The notes below the pieces were generated by a model. The model saw only the letters and a program-made list of their open reading frames with translations, was not told the DNA's origin and made no database searches. Source: an uncultured Lachnospiraceae bacterium (lineage in GTDB: Bacteria > Bacillota > Clostridia > Lachnospirales > Lachnospiraceae). From it: a DNA stretch of 39,899 nt. The stretch is from positions 1 through 39,899 of the forward strand of contig CAMORO010000015.1 of assembly GCA_946623875.1 (NCBI GenBank). Direction: 5' to 3'. The position numbers and the translations under genes are program-made. Below, one piece after another: positions 1 to 8,259 of this stretch (positions within the stretch are counted from its first letter, which is position 1; every line of letters starts with the position of its first letter).

Positions 1-2
1 TG

Positions 3-437
3 CTTATATACGGCAATTATATAATGTCCGTATATGACCAGCAGGCCATGTATATAAGCCGTCAGAGCCTTACCGAATTAACACGTGAGGTTATAACAAC
101 CCTGCAGACCTATGATCTGTATCACCCGTATTACAAATATGTTTTTGTCGGAAGTCCGGCTGACAATCCGCTTTTTGTCAGGAACTTCGTTTATGAAGAC
201 GCAAACAGATATGCACAGATGGGTACATGGGGCGCAGATGACAACAGATGGGTCGTACAGTCATGGCAGGGCTTTTTCACACATGAAATGGGAATCAATA
301 TCACGGTAGCAGATGACGACAAGCTTACCGAGGCGCTGGAGGATGAGACTGTGAGAAGCATGCCGATCTTCCCCGAATTCGGATGCTGTGCCATGGTAAA
401 TGATGTTGTTGTTGTCAAACTGTCGGACAATTATTGA
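3..437 (+). CDS. C-terminal end of a membrane glucosyltransferase-like protein (5' truncated)
   Basis: The reading frame is open from the window edge (LIYGNYIMS...), so the methionine at position 24 is probably internal and this is the tail of a larger gene. The visible part is a soluble domain of about 140 residues that ends in a valine-rich strand (VVVVKLSDNY). This ending, and the GtrB-type gene that follows, resemble the C-terminus of GtrII/glucosyltransferase-domain membrane proteins of Lachnospiraceae, which use a lipid-linked sugar to modify surface polymers. That assignment comes from remembered family resemblance plus context; no catalytic motif is in view. A stop at 435-437 is followed after two bases by a short ORF leading to the glycosyltransferase gene. 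Confidence 0.6.
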   Translation, partial: LIYGNYIMSVYDQQAMYISRQSLTELTREVITTLQTYDLYHPYYKYVFVGSPADNPLFVRNFVYEDANRYAQMGTWGADDNRWVVQSWQGFFTHEMGINITVADDDKLTEALEDETVRSMPIFPEFGCCAMVNDVVVVKLSDNY

Positions 438-439
438 AA

Positions 440-529
440 ATGAACATACAGGTAAATATTCAGAACAGGCCGGAAGTTGTTACGGCCGATAACGGAAGTG
501 TAAAGCAGATTGCACAGGAGGACATATGA
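440..529 (+). CDS. Possible 29-codon small ORF overlapping the gtrB-like start
   Basis: A short frame starts at ATG 440, two bases after the stop of the upstream gene, and ends with a TGA at 527-529. Its stop overlaps the ATG of the glycosyltransferase as ATGA, the classic arrangement for translational coupling. The peptide starts MNIQVNIQNRPEVV and is hydrophilic. There is no clear Shine-Dalgarno before ATG 440, so it would depend on reinitiation after the upstream stop. The AGGAGG that serves the glycosyltransferase lies inside this frame. It may simply be a spacer that is open by chance. Confidence 0.22.
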   Translation: MNIQVNIQNRPEVVTADNGSVKQIAQEDI

Positions 530-1506
530 ACGAAGTAAACAGAGAACTTCCCGACTTATATCTTGTTGTACCCTGTTACAACGAAGAAGAGATAATACTT
601 GAGAGCGCCGCTATAATGAAGGACAAGATATCTGATCTTATATCTCAGGGCACCATAGGAAAGAAAAGCCGGATAATGTTTGTAAATGACGGAAGCAAAG
701 ACAATACCTTCAACCTGCTGTCTGATGCAGCCCGCAAGGATCCTGTTTACATCCTTGTTTCGCTTGTTGGCAATACCGGTCATCAGAATGCGTTATGGGC
801 AGGTATAATGACAGCTTCGAAGGCTGATATCGTAATAACCATTGACGCAGACCTGCAGCAGGATATCAATGCGATCGATGATTTTGTCAAATGCTACAAG
901 AACGGTGCCGACGTTGTATACGGAGTAAGAAATACAAGAGCGGGTGACGGTTTCTTCAAGAAGTTCACAGCACTCTCCTATTATAAGTTCATGCATCTTA
1001 TGGGAAGTAAAATACTTGAAAATCACGCTGATTACAGACTCATATCACGCAAGGTTATAAATGCACTCAGACAATACAATGAAAGCAATCTTTTCTTAAG
1101 GGGGCTGATCCCTTCTCTCGGCTTTCCTTCGGATATCGTGTACTTTGACACGAAGGAACGTACCGGAGGCGAAACCAAATACACTCTGTCCAAGATGTTC
1201 AAGCTGGCAACGGACGGAATCACATCCTTTACCATACGGCCGCTGCGCATAATATCCTTCACAGGCTTCTTTACCATGCTGTTCAGCATAATCCTGGCCA
1301 TCATCAGCATCGTCGAATGGCTTCAGGGAAAGAATGTACCCGGCTATACAACACTGCTTCTTGTAACGCTGTTCATGTCAGGCATCATCCTGCTCTCGCT
1401 CGGAGTTATAGGAGAGTATCTGGGCAAGATATATCTTGAGACCAAGAACAGACCCAAATATCTGATCGACTGTGTTATAAGCAGGGATACGGAGAATCCT
1501 GACTGA
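526..1506 (+). CDS. GtrB-type membrane glycosyltransferase (GT2 family)
   Basis: This 326-residue protein is a family 2 glycosyltransferase of the DPM1/GtrB type, which moves a sugar from a nucleotide donor to undecaprenyl phosphate on the inner face of the membrane. The fold starts with LYLVVPCYNEE (residues 11-21), has VNDGSKD (53-59) for nucleotide binding and a DAD metal site (107-109). Two C-terminal membrane helices lie near residues 236-262 and 278-302, followed by the usual GEYLGKIYLETKNRPKY tail. The length matches the family (about 310-330). AGGAGG about five bases before ATG 526 supports the start. The upstream gene probably uses the lipid-linked sugar made here to decorate a cell-surface polymer. 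The donor sugar cannot be read from the sequence. Confidence 0.9.
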   Translation: MNEVNRELPDLYLVVPCYNEEEIILESAAIMKDKISDLISQGTIGKKSRIMFVNDGSKDNTFNLLSDAARKDPVYILVSLVGNTGHQNALWAGIMTASKADIVITIDADLQQDINAIDDFVKCYKNGADVVYGVRNTRAGDGFFKKFTALSYYKFMHLMGSKILENHADYRLISRKVINALRQYNESNLFLRGLIPSLGFPSDIVYFDTKERTGGETKYTLSKMFKLATDGITSFTIRPLRIISFTGFFTMLFSIILAIISIVEWLQGKNVPGYTTLLLVTLFMSGIILLSLGVIGEYLGKIYLETKNRPKYLIDCVISRDTENPD

Positions 1507-1530
1507 ACGATCGCGGATGCCGCCTCACTA

Positions 1531-1546
1531 TCCCTGATATCAGGGA
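1531..1546. repeat. Perfect 16-bp palindrome in a convergent gap
   Basis: TCCCTGATATCAGGGA is a perfect inverted repeat with no loop, lying 25 bases after the stop of the gtrB-like gene and before the convergent small-protein gene. No T-run follows on either strand, so it is not a typical intrinsic terminator. It could be a protein-binding site or part of a 3' end structure. Confidence 0.5.
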
Positions 1547-1583
1547 CAATCTTCTTAAGCGGTGTATTATCTTCTGTACCGGC

Positions 1584-1610
1584 AACCCCGTTTTACTGTA
1601 ATCAGGGGTT
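1584..1610. terminator. Possible stem-loop between convergent genes
   Basis: AACCCC (1584-1589) pairs with GGGGTT (1605-1610) around a 15-base loop, and the second arm overlaps the stop codon of the minus-strand small gene. No clear T-run follows in either direction, so termination is only possible, not shown. Confidence 0.28.
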
Positions 1611-1791
1611 AATCTTCAATACCCTTTATATGTTCTACAAGATCAAGGATAGCAAGTGTATCAAGATGCAGTGCTTCCGATATTTCCGTAAGCTCCCGAT
1701 CTCCATTCGACAGCTTCTTGATGTCCTGTGCCGCTCCTTCTATTTCTTTAAGATTCTTCTTTATAAGTGCAAGTCTTTCACTGTTTGTCAT
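1609..1791 (-). CDS. Small helical protein, function unknown (60 aa)
   Basis: A 60-residue hydrophilic protein, starting MTNSERLALIKKN and ending EHIKGIED. It looks wholly alpha-helical, with leucine/isoleucine heptad-like spacing, and has no signal peptide or membrane segment. I do not recognise the family. It is very likely real: GAGGAGG lies seven bases before the ATG, and the frame fills the space between the convergent gtrB-like gene and the LURP-one gene. It sits 72 bases downstream of the LURP-one gene on the same strand; that gap contains a 16-bp palindrome, so it may have its own control or be cotranscribed. Confidence 0.72.
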   Translation of the reverse strand: MTNSERLALIKKNLKEIEGAAQDIKKLSNGDRELTEISEALHLDTLAILDLVEHIKGIED

Positions 1792-1828
1792 AATGGTTCC
1801 TCCTCATAAATACTTGAACTGCAGTTGT

Positions 1829-1844
1829 ATATGCACGTGCATAT
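1829..1844. promoter_or_regulatory. Perfect 16-bp palindrome, candidate operator
   Basis: ATATGCACGTGCATAT is a perfect inverted repeat centred 45 bases upstream of the start codon of the 60-residue protein (minus strand), between it and the LURP-one gene. The size and position fit a dimeric repressor site. No convincing -35/-10 pair could be placed with it, so the role is inferred from symmetry and location alone. Confidence 0.4.
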
Positions 1845-1863
1845 CAATCCGACAGGACTGACC

Positions 1864-2352
1864 CTAAATCCCGGTGTTGGAATTCTCTGCCGCATTCTTT
1901 ACAGCATCCATTCCAAGTACTACGGCCAGCAGGCTTACTTCATCATATAAATCATAAATGTCCAGCTCGATGGTTTCACCCCAGCTCATACTGACCTTGT
2001 GGACACCGCCGATCACGTTTCCGTTCTCCACTATCGTATAATCATGCGCCGGAACGTCACCTTCCACGATCCACCCTTTCCCGATTATATTATACTTCGA
2101 ATTAAGGAATTCGAACTCCCTTACTATCTCGGCTATCCTCTCACCCTTGGCATACACGTAGAATTTGGGCGTATAAGAAAGCATCTTCTGCTCTACATAC
2201 GCAACCTCCGCACTGCTTCTGTCATATATATGCAGCATATTTCCCACGGTAAAGACCTCACCTTCCACCTTGTACTTACCTTTACCGTTTTCATCCGCAA
2301 CAATGAATTTCGCTTCCCATGAGAATTCAGCTTCTTTGATATACAGTTTCAT
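1864..2352 (-). CDS. LURP-one-related (LOR/DUF567) family protein
   Basis: A 162-residue cytosolic protein starting MKLYIKEAEFSWEAKF. The pattern of an N-terminal strand, then VEGEVFTVGNMLHIYD, then QKMLSYTPKFYVY is typical of bacterial LURP-one-related (YxjI-like) proteins, which fold as a twelve-stranded beta barrel around a central helix, related to Tubby. The molecular role of the bacterial family is not established; membrane or lipid association has been suggested from the fold. Length is normal for the family (about 160). AGGAGG lies six bases before the ATG. It follows the subtilase gene on the same strand after 97 bases, so cotranscription is possible but not required. Confidence 0.85.
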   Translation of the reverse strand: MKLYIKEAEFSWEAKFIVADENGKGKYKVEGEVFTVGNMLHIYDRSSAEVAYVEQKMLSYTPKFYVYAKGERIAEIVREFEFLNSKYNIIGKGWIVEGDVPAHDYTIVENGNVIGGVHKVSMSWGETIELDIYDLYDEVSLLAVVLGMDAVKNAAENSNTGI

Positions 2353-2449
2353 TACATTCCTCCTTTCAAAGGTATGTTGTCATGTACCGGTACTCCGGTA
2401 CTCATTCTGTTTATCAGATGTTCTCTGTAATGTCACGTTTATAAGCCTG

Positions 2450-5400
2450 CTACTGCCACGATCCGTTAACAAGAGCCCCTCTGTACGCCACCGGTTTCTT
2501 TAAAATTCTGAACTTAAGGGTTTTTGTACCGGAATATCTGCCCATGCCGCGCAGAACTATCGTAGCTTTACCCTTCCTCACATTATTCTTATACTTAACG
2601 ACTGTGAAATCGGTTCCCTCCTTAAGATATTCGGTCTCATCACCGGTTCCGGTATACAGAAGTTCCGACAGTTCCCGGTCACTCAATTCAACGGCCTTAC
2701 CTGTATATGTCCTGTCCTCTATGGCAACCGCGGACACTCTGTTCAACCTTTTCGTCTCACTGCTGTAACGGTATTTTAGCTTCGTTTCACCTGTATAATT
2801 CCCCGTTCCTTTCACAGTGAAGGTTACCGTACCGTTAAATTCATCACCCTCGGTCAGGTAATCCGTTTGAACAATATAATCCCTGTTATTCTTAAGAGAC
2901 TTACCACTGATATCCTGTATGGTAAATGAGGGCTTGCCAAGATCACTCTTCCCAACGAAAACATCATTTACCATCGCTTCAAGCTCCGCTATATTCCTTT
3001 TGACGATCTCGTATCGCAGAGTAACAGCACCTCTGTATCTTCCCTTACCTCTGACCGTGATGGATGCGCTCTCCTCTCCGTCTGTCAGGTTCCTGTAATT
3101 CCTGTAAGCCAGCCTGTAATCCGTACCCTGCTCAAGCACCGTATCACCGTCCATGACGACAAGGGAAGGCTTCACTCCACCCTTGCGGTACGGAACCTCC
3201 TCATCATATATGAAGGTAAAATCACCCGCCGTATTTATCTCCCTGTTGCCCTTTATCCTGAACTGTGCACTCACACTGCCGGTGTAACCGTTTTCATTTC
3301 CCGGTACAGCTTCAAATACCATAGTAGCCATTCCCGGAATAAGATTATTGTATACACCTGCTGCCCTGTAATCAACTCCTTCGGTTAATTCCCTGTCGTT
3401 TACACTGAGCTTATATGTACCCGGCACAGGTACCGTTTCCTTGCCTGTGTAGCTGTATACCTTCGGATCAAATACCACCTTTGCAGCCGAAAGAGATTTA
3501 TCCTTATCGGTGAGAGTTACCTCTGCCGTAGTCTCTCCGGTGAAATTGGCATTTGCCGCCCTGATCACTGCCGTATAGGTTCCCGCTTCAATTACCGGTC
3601 TGTCGTATTCCACCGTATAGCATTTACTGTTTACCGCCCTGCCCGACGCAGATATGATCAATTTCGGTACCGGCTTCTGTTCAGTACTTCCGGCCTCTGC
3701 GCTAAGTTCCCGGGCAAGTACGTCCCTGCCAAGCTCAGCAGGTACTATGTCAAAGTGTATCGTCTTTGTTTCTGTGCTGATGTAATTACCCCTGAATTTG
3801 ACTGATATTGAAGCTTCTCCGACATTTTTATTGGATGAATACTTCAAGGTGTAATCAGTCCCTTCAGTCAGTTCCCTGATACCGTCATATACGTGGAGCA
3901 CAGGCCTTATCCGGTTCCCGGTGTATGTATATGATGCTGCCAGTCCGCCTACCCAGATATCACTCATCGAATCCGTGACCATCTGCGCAACTATCTCCTC
4001 CTGTGCACCCTTAAGATCATTTCTCAGGTTGTAATAATCATCCTTATTTTCATCATTCAGATCGATAACAGAGGGCTTTATCTCGTATTCCGCTTCCAAT
4101 GTACCCTTGTAGTTTCCACTGCCGGTAAGTGTTACATAGGCGGTTCCAATGTCTGTATTATCCGAATACTCAATTGTATAATCCCTGTCCTTTACCATTG
4201 CCTCGCTCTCATTTTCGGATACACACAGCAGGGCCTCTACAGTAGGAGTAACAGGTTCTCCCGTATACAGCATTACCTTGGGCACATACATCTGTACATT
4301 CGGATAATCAGTCTCACCGCCGGCACGGTTAGAGGATACGTCAAATGGTACTATTGTAAATCCCGTCTCTTCGTAAAATCTTGCAAACCTACCCATACCG
4401 CTTATCTTTACCGAAGCGGTTCCCACACTCTCATTGTTTTCATAAGCAAGCGAGTAATCAACATCCCTTTCAAGAATACGTTCCCCGTATCTTACTACAG
4501 GCAAGGGCATATACGGAGCCCCTGACCTGCCGGCATATACAACATCCTGAGCAGGGTAAACCGTGATCTTATCCAGAATATCCTCGTCCGATACCTCTAC
4601 CGCCTTACCTGATATAATGTTATCCTTATCTGTTCCAAGCCCGACAGTACACACTCCCGCGCTGAGCCCCGTAACATTTCCGTCCTGATCCACGGCTGCT
4701 ACGGAAGGATCATCAACATACCAGTTAAGAGTATAGCCTTCCTGCTCAAAGCCCTCAGGAATACTGACCTTATATGATGCAACTTCATTCCTCAATATAC
4801 TGCCGGGACCTTCAACACCGCCTATTATCCATACATCCTTTTCGAACCGGCAGTCCTCACTGCCCGGTGTACGTCCTTCCGCCTTTATCCTGATATGTCC
4901 AATATCTGTCCCTGTTTTCAACTTGCCGTCATCAGCATTTATCCTGACCGTGTCCGTTCCCTCGACGCTCCATTTACACAATATGGTCTGCGGATCATTT
5001 ATCATGTATTCGGCGGTACTGTCAACCGGGAGCACTGAAGCGGCGCCATTTTCATCAGGCCCTTCCACACGTACTATTTCCCCAAGTACCGTTACTGTCT
5101 TACATATCCTTCTTCCGTCCTTTACGGCCTTGAGTACAACCTGTCCCACACCTGCAGCATGTACTCTTCCCTCCGCATCCACGGTAAGTACATTTGGATC
5201 TGATGATATCAGCTCCCAGCCTTCTTCAGGATTTGATACACCGGATCCATCATATCTGCGTACGGAGTACAACACGTCTGCTCCCATATTCAGGAACATC
5301 GGTCCTTCGATCCACAGCCCGTCCTCAAGTGATCTTACCGATGCGGCGGCATTAACCTCCCCATATCCTTCGGTATCGGTGAAATCAGATGCAGATCCAT

Positions 5401-6976
5401 CGATCCCTCTGCCTGCCGAAAGCAGGGTGTCCACCATATACTGCGCACCCCTTGCATCCCTTGCCACCTCTTTTTTCCCAAACATAAGCGCAAGAACACC
5501 TGCCACCTGAGGCGCTGCCATTGATGTTCCCGTCATAAACATATATTCACCCGAATCATCCGATATATCACCGGATTTTCCATCATTCGTACTTAATACA
5601 TCCGCTCCCGGTGCACTTATATCCACATTCATATTTTTGCTCATATTATAGTTGGAACTTGGGTATCGGGAAACATCATAGACATCGGGACAGATGATCT
5701 CCTTAAACGTGTCGTTTTCTCTTACGGATGTAAGATCGTTGTTTCTGAGATTTATGGCAGCAACCGCAGTCATGTAGGCCGACGGATAATTGATATACGG
5801 TCCGCCTTTTCCGACTGCATCATTTCCCGCGGAACATACGGTGACAATACCCATGTTAAATGTTTCATCGATCGCATTTAACAGAAAGTCATCCTGCTGA
5901 AGCATGCTGACAGATCCGCCAAGACTCATGTTGACAACGCGGATATTGTAGTTATCCCGATTGTTTCTGACATGATCAAAGGCCTTGATCATTGCTGCCG
6001 TTGTAGCAGAAGCCTTGTCCCTGTCGGCACTGTAATCAAATACCCTTATGGGTATGATCCTCGCATTTCCGGCCACTCCCGCTATACCTATACCGTTATC
6101 TGCCTCAGCGGCAATGATACCGGCAATATGTGTTCCATGGTCATATACGGCAGGACCTGCTGACACATCCGTGATATCACCCTCACCTTTGGCAGCTCTG
6201 TAAGCATTGTATGCAGAACCCGGTATTATCTTATTCTTCAGATCCTTATGTTCAACGTCAAATCCCGCATCCATTACGGCAACACCCACGCTCGCGGCGT
6301 CCTTGCAAAGCTGCCATGCCTCGGGTGCATCTATGCTCCTGAGACCCCACTGCATGGGATAATAGGGATCGTTCACCGGAACCGTAACATCATCCTCATT
6401 TGCGTCATCCATGTTTCCTTCATCCACGTTCTGCGTGACAAGCTTATCCTCAGGCGCACCAAAAAGGAGTATATCATCCGCGGCCACCGGTCCGTCAACC
6501 ACTACCGGCTCAAAAGCATATACGTAATCCGGCTGCGCGGCTGTAATGGCATCACACCTTCCCAGCTCCTCAATCGCCTCACCTACCGTGAAGCCTCTTC
6601 TTACACTGATCTTCGCAAAGCCATCGGAAATAAAAAGGACAGAGTCGTGTATAACCGACTCTATCCCTGTATCCTTTAGTCTATTTGATATTTCTTCCCT
6701 GTTAAGCTGTCTGTCAAAGCTGATAAGGACAACATTATCCACATGATCCGCGTATTCTTCATCCGTATCTGCCATATGATCATCCGGATATCTGTCAGAG
6801 TGACCGTTGTTATTATCGGGGGCATTCGCATCATTTGTATCAATCAAGATACTGTAATCCGCATTCGGAGACAACAGATCAACTTCATCAGCACTTACAA
6901 CCCCTGCGGTTGATACAAGCAGAAGCGCTGCGATCAAAACTGTTGCTATGAGTTTACTGTTTATACGTCTGATCAT
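2450..6976 (-). CDS. Secreted subtilisin-like protease with Ig-like and YTG repeats
   Basis: A 1508-residue exported S8 family serine protease. A signal peptide (about 1-29) is followed by an acidic stretch, an inhibitor-like prodomain (about 78-155) and a catalytic domain (about 205-550). The triad is visible as Asp236 (VAVMDAGFD), His280 (HGTHIAG) and Ser485 (GTSMAAPQ), with oxyanion Asn385 (SAGND). After it come about three Big-like Ig domains (about 552-797), then about eight repeats of some 70-95 residues (803-1500) built on YTG, xDYxxxYxNN and GxGxYxGT motifs, typical of Lachnospiraceae surface proteins. No LPXTG or membrane anchor ends the protein (it stops at NGSWQ), so retention at the surface, if any, must come from the repeats. 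It starts 14 bases after the stop of the SH3 membrane protein gene, so the two are probably cotranscribed. Substrate unknown. Confidence 0.93.
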   Translation of the reverse strand: MIRRINSKLIATVLIAALLLVSTAGVVSADEVDLLSPNADYSILIDTNDANAPDNNNGHSDRYPDDHMADTDEEYADHVDNVVLISFDRQLNREEISNRLKDTGIESVIHDSVLFISDGFAKISVRRGFTVGEAIEELGRCDAITAAQPDYVYAFEPVVVDGPVAADDILLFGAPEDKLVTQNVDEGNMDDANEDDVTVPVNDPYYPMQWGLRSIDAPEAWQLCKDAASVGVAVMDAGFDVEHKDLKNKIIPGSAYNAYRAAKGEGDITDVSAGPAVYDHGTHIAGIIAAEADNGIGIAGVAGNARIIPIRVFDYSADRDKASATTAAMIKAFDHVRNNRDNYNIRVVNMSLGGSVSMLQQDDFLLNAIDETFNMGIVTVCSAGNDAVGKGGPYINYPSAYMTAVAAINLRNNDLTSVRENDTFKEIICPDVYDVSRYPSSNYNMSKNMNVDISAPGADVLSTNDGKSGDISDDSGEYMFMTGTSMAAPQVAGVLALMFGKKEVARDARGAQYMVDTLLSAGRGIDGSASDFTDTEGYGEVNAAASVRSLEDGLWIEGPMFLNMGADVLYSVRRYDGSGVSNPEEGWELISSDPNVLTVDAEGRVHAAGVGQVVLKAVKDGRRICKTVTVLGEIVRVEGPDENGAASVLPVDSTAEYMINDPQTILCKWSVEGTDTVRINADDGKLKTGTDIGHIRIKAEGRTPGSEDCRFEKDVWIIGGVEGPGSILRNEVASYKVSIPEGFEQEGYTLNWYVDDPSVAAVDQDGNVTGLSAGVCTVGLGTDKDNIISGKAVEVSDEDILDKITVYPAQDVVYAGRSGAPYMPLPVVRYGERILERDVDYSLAYENNESVGTASVKISGMGRFARFYEETGFTIVPFDVSSNRAGGETDYPNVQMYVPKVMLYTGEPVTPTVEALLCVSENESEAMVKDRDYTIEYSDNTDIGTAYVTLTGSGNYKGTLEAEYEIKPSVIDLNDENKDDYYNLRNDLKGAQEEIVAQMVTDSMSDIWVGGLAASYTYTGNRIRPVLHVYDGIRELTEGTDYTLKYSSNKNVGEASISVKFRGNYISTETKTIHFDIVPAELGRDVLARELSAEAGSTEQKPVPKLIISASGRAVNSKCYTVEYDRPVIEAGTYTAVIRAANANFTGETTAEVTLTDKDKSLSAAKVVFDPKVYSYTGKETVPVPGTYKLSVNDRELTEGVDYRAAGVYNNLIPGMATMVFEAVPGNENGYTGSVSAQFRIKGNREINTAGDFTFIYDEEVPYRKGGVKPSLVVMDGDTVLEQGTDYRLAYRNYRNLTDGEESASITVRGKGRYRGAVTLRYEIVKRNIAELEAMVNDVFVGKSDLGKPSFTIQDISGKSLKNNRDYIVQTDYLTEGDEFNGTVTFTVKGTGNYTGETKLKYRYSSETKRLNRVSAVAIEDRTYTGKAVELSDRELSELLYTGTGDETEYLKEGTDFTVVKYKNNVRKGKATIVLRGMGRYSGTKTLKFRILKKPVAYRGALVNGSWQ

Positions 6977-6990
6977 ACCCTCTCATCCGA

Positions 6991-8139
6991 TCAATGTGTG
7001 TTGTTATACAATGCATGAAGCTCCCCGGCACTGTGATGTGTCATCATTTCTTCAGGCATACCCGTATAATTCCATGTAGCAACAAAGTAATCGTACTCTG
7101 CCTTTGAAAACTGCGCCGGTCCATCCGCACAGTTGATGGTGACGGTTCCTGCCGAAGCAGCCGCGGCTTTAGCCGCTTCCTCAGCCTGTTTCTGGACATC
7201 TGCTGCCGCAGCTACGGCTGCTGCAGCATCCGCCTGTGCTTTAGCCAATGCATCCGCCTGAGCCTGCGCGTTGTCCTGCGTATTAGCCTGCGCCTGCTGG
7301 TTATTGTTCTGCTCTGCAGGCTTCTGCTCTTCGTTCTTCTTTTCTTCAGGCTTCTGTTCTTCCTTTTTGGTGTCGGTTGCCGAAGCGGTATCGTTTCCTT
7401 CGGCAGCACCCTCGGTCGCCTCATCCGGCTGACCCGCTTCCTCAGATGTTGTTTCCGTAAGGAATTCCGACTTGATATAGCACTCCCGACCTTCGAAATC
7501 CACCTTCGTCCAGTCTTCCACATTCTCTATCTTGGTATATGTTTCACCCTTCTTACAGGTCTTAACCACTTCACAGTCGGTATTGGGCTCCGCCCTCATA
7601 CGTACGTTATCTCCGGTAACCTGAACAAGTGTGGTCATTGCGACTGCTTCCTGCTCAGCTTCGGCTGCTGCAGCTTCCGCTGCAAGCTGTGCTTCCTGAG
7701 CCGCTTTCTCGGCAGCCATGGCCTCTTCCTCGGCCTTCCTTGCCTGATCCACTACCTGGAAAGTCAGGGTATTACTCTTTATCTTATCCTTGCTGACATA
7801 CAGAGTCACCGTCCCCTCAGCTCCTGTATGCAATACTGCCGTTCCGGTATCTGCTCCGCTTCCCTTTTCAAATGTTGCAGTAGAATCATCTACCGAATAC
7901 TTTAGCGACTTCAGGCTTGCTTTGGAAGGATTTCCTTTAACACTGAATACGTAATCCTGATTAACATCCAGTTCGGTCTCTGCAAAATTAGGGGTCAGTG
8001 TTATTGATTTAAGCGTCTTGATCGACTTCAAAAGCAGAATGACTGCCGCCACAATAATGACGAGAACCAATGCCGCCGCAACAATAACCAATACCTGTGA
8101 CACTCTCTTTTTCTTTAATCTTCTTTTCTTTCTGCTCAT
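6991..8139 (-). CDS. Membrane-anchored SH3b protein with Ig-like and coiled-coil regions
   Basis: A 382-residue protein with a very basic N-terminus (SRKKRRLKKKR), one membrane helix (about 15-37) and an outside C-terminal part. Outside the membrane it has an Ig-like domain (about 42-131), an Ala/Glu coiled coil (132-168), a bacterial SH3 domain (about 170-228, with DNVRMRAEP and a terminal CYIKSEFL), a Glu/Lys/Gln/Ala-rich linker (230-330) and a small C-terminal segment (331-382) of unknown type. SH3b domains usually bind peptidoglycan or its peptides, so an envelope role is likely. It is the immediate upstream neighbour of the subtilase (14 bases), which suggests the two proteins act together at the cell surface. 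A GGGGAGG precedes the ATG. Confidence 0.85.
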   Translation of the reverse strand: MSRKKRRLKKKRVSQVLVIVAAALVLVIIVAAVILLLKSIKTLKSITLTPNFAETELDVNQDYVFSVKGNPSKASLKSLKYSVDDSTATFEKGSGADTGTAVLHTGAEGTVTLYVSKDKIKSNTLTFQVVDQARKAEEEAMAAEKAAQEAQLAAEAAAAEAEQEAVAMTTLVQVTGDNVRMRAEPNTDCEVVKTCKKGETYTKIENVEDWTKVDFEGRECYIKSEFLTETTSEEAGQPDEATEGAAEGNDTASATDTKKEEQKPEEKKNEEQKPAEQNNNQQAQANTQDNAQAQADALAKAQADAAAAVAAAADVQKQAEEAAKAAAASAGTVTINCADGPAQFSKAEYDYFVATWNYTGMPEEMMTHHSAGELHALYNNTH

Positions 8140-8259
8140 TTTGGCCTCCCCTTTTCACATACATTAACAATATACAACACTTATATTAAACATGTACCGC
8201 AAGTTTTTAATATCAAAACTATTCAGAACAGACCCACACTAAGGAACTGTTACATAATA
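8140..8259 (-). promoter_or_regulatory. 120-bp A+T-rich gap, possible internal promoter
   Basis: This is the widest gap in the 13.1-2.4 kb minus-strand cluster and is richer in A+T than the genes beside it. The minus strand contains TTGATA and several TATA-like hexamers (TTAATATAAG), but no pair with clean 16-18 base spacing. It could hold a promoter for the SH3 protein-subtilase pair; this is inference from gap size and base composition. Confidence 0.25.

Noticed and set aside
2384-2400. GTACCGGTAC palindrome with a nearby partial copy between the subtilase and LURP-one genes
   Set aside because: Only 10 bp, with no T-run; too short to call a terminator or operator.
4923-5510. 195-codon plus-strand open frame
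   Set aside because: It is antisense to the subtilase Ig-like region, has Ser/Pro-rich content from the opposite frame, and no ribosome binding site.
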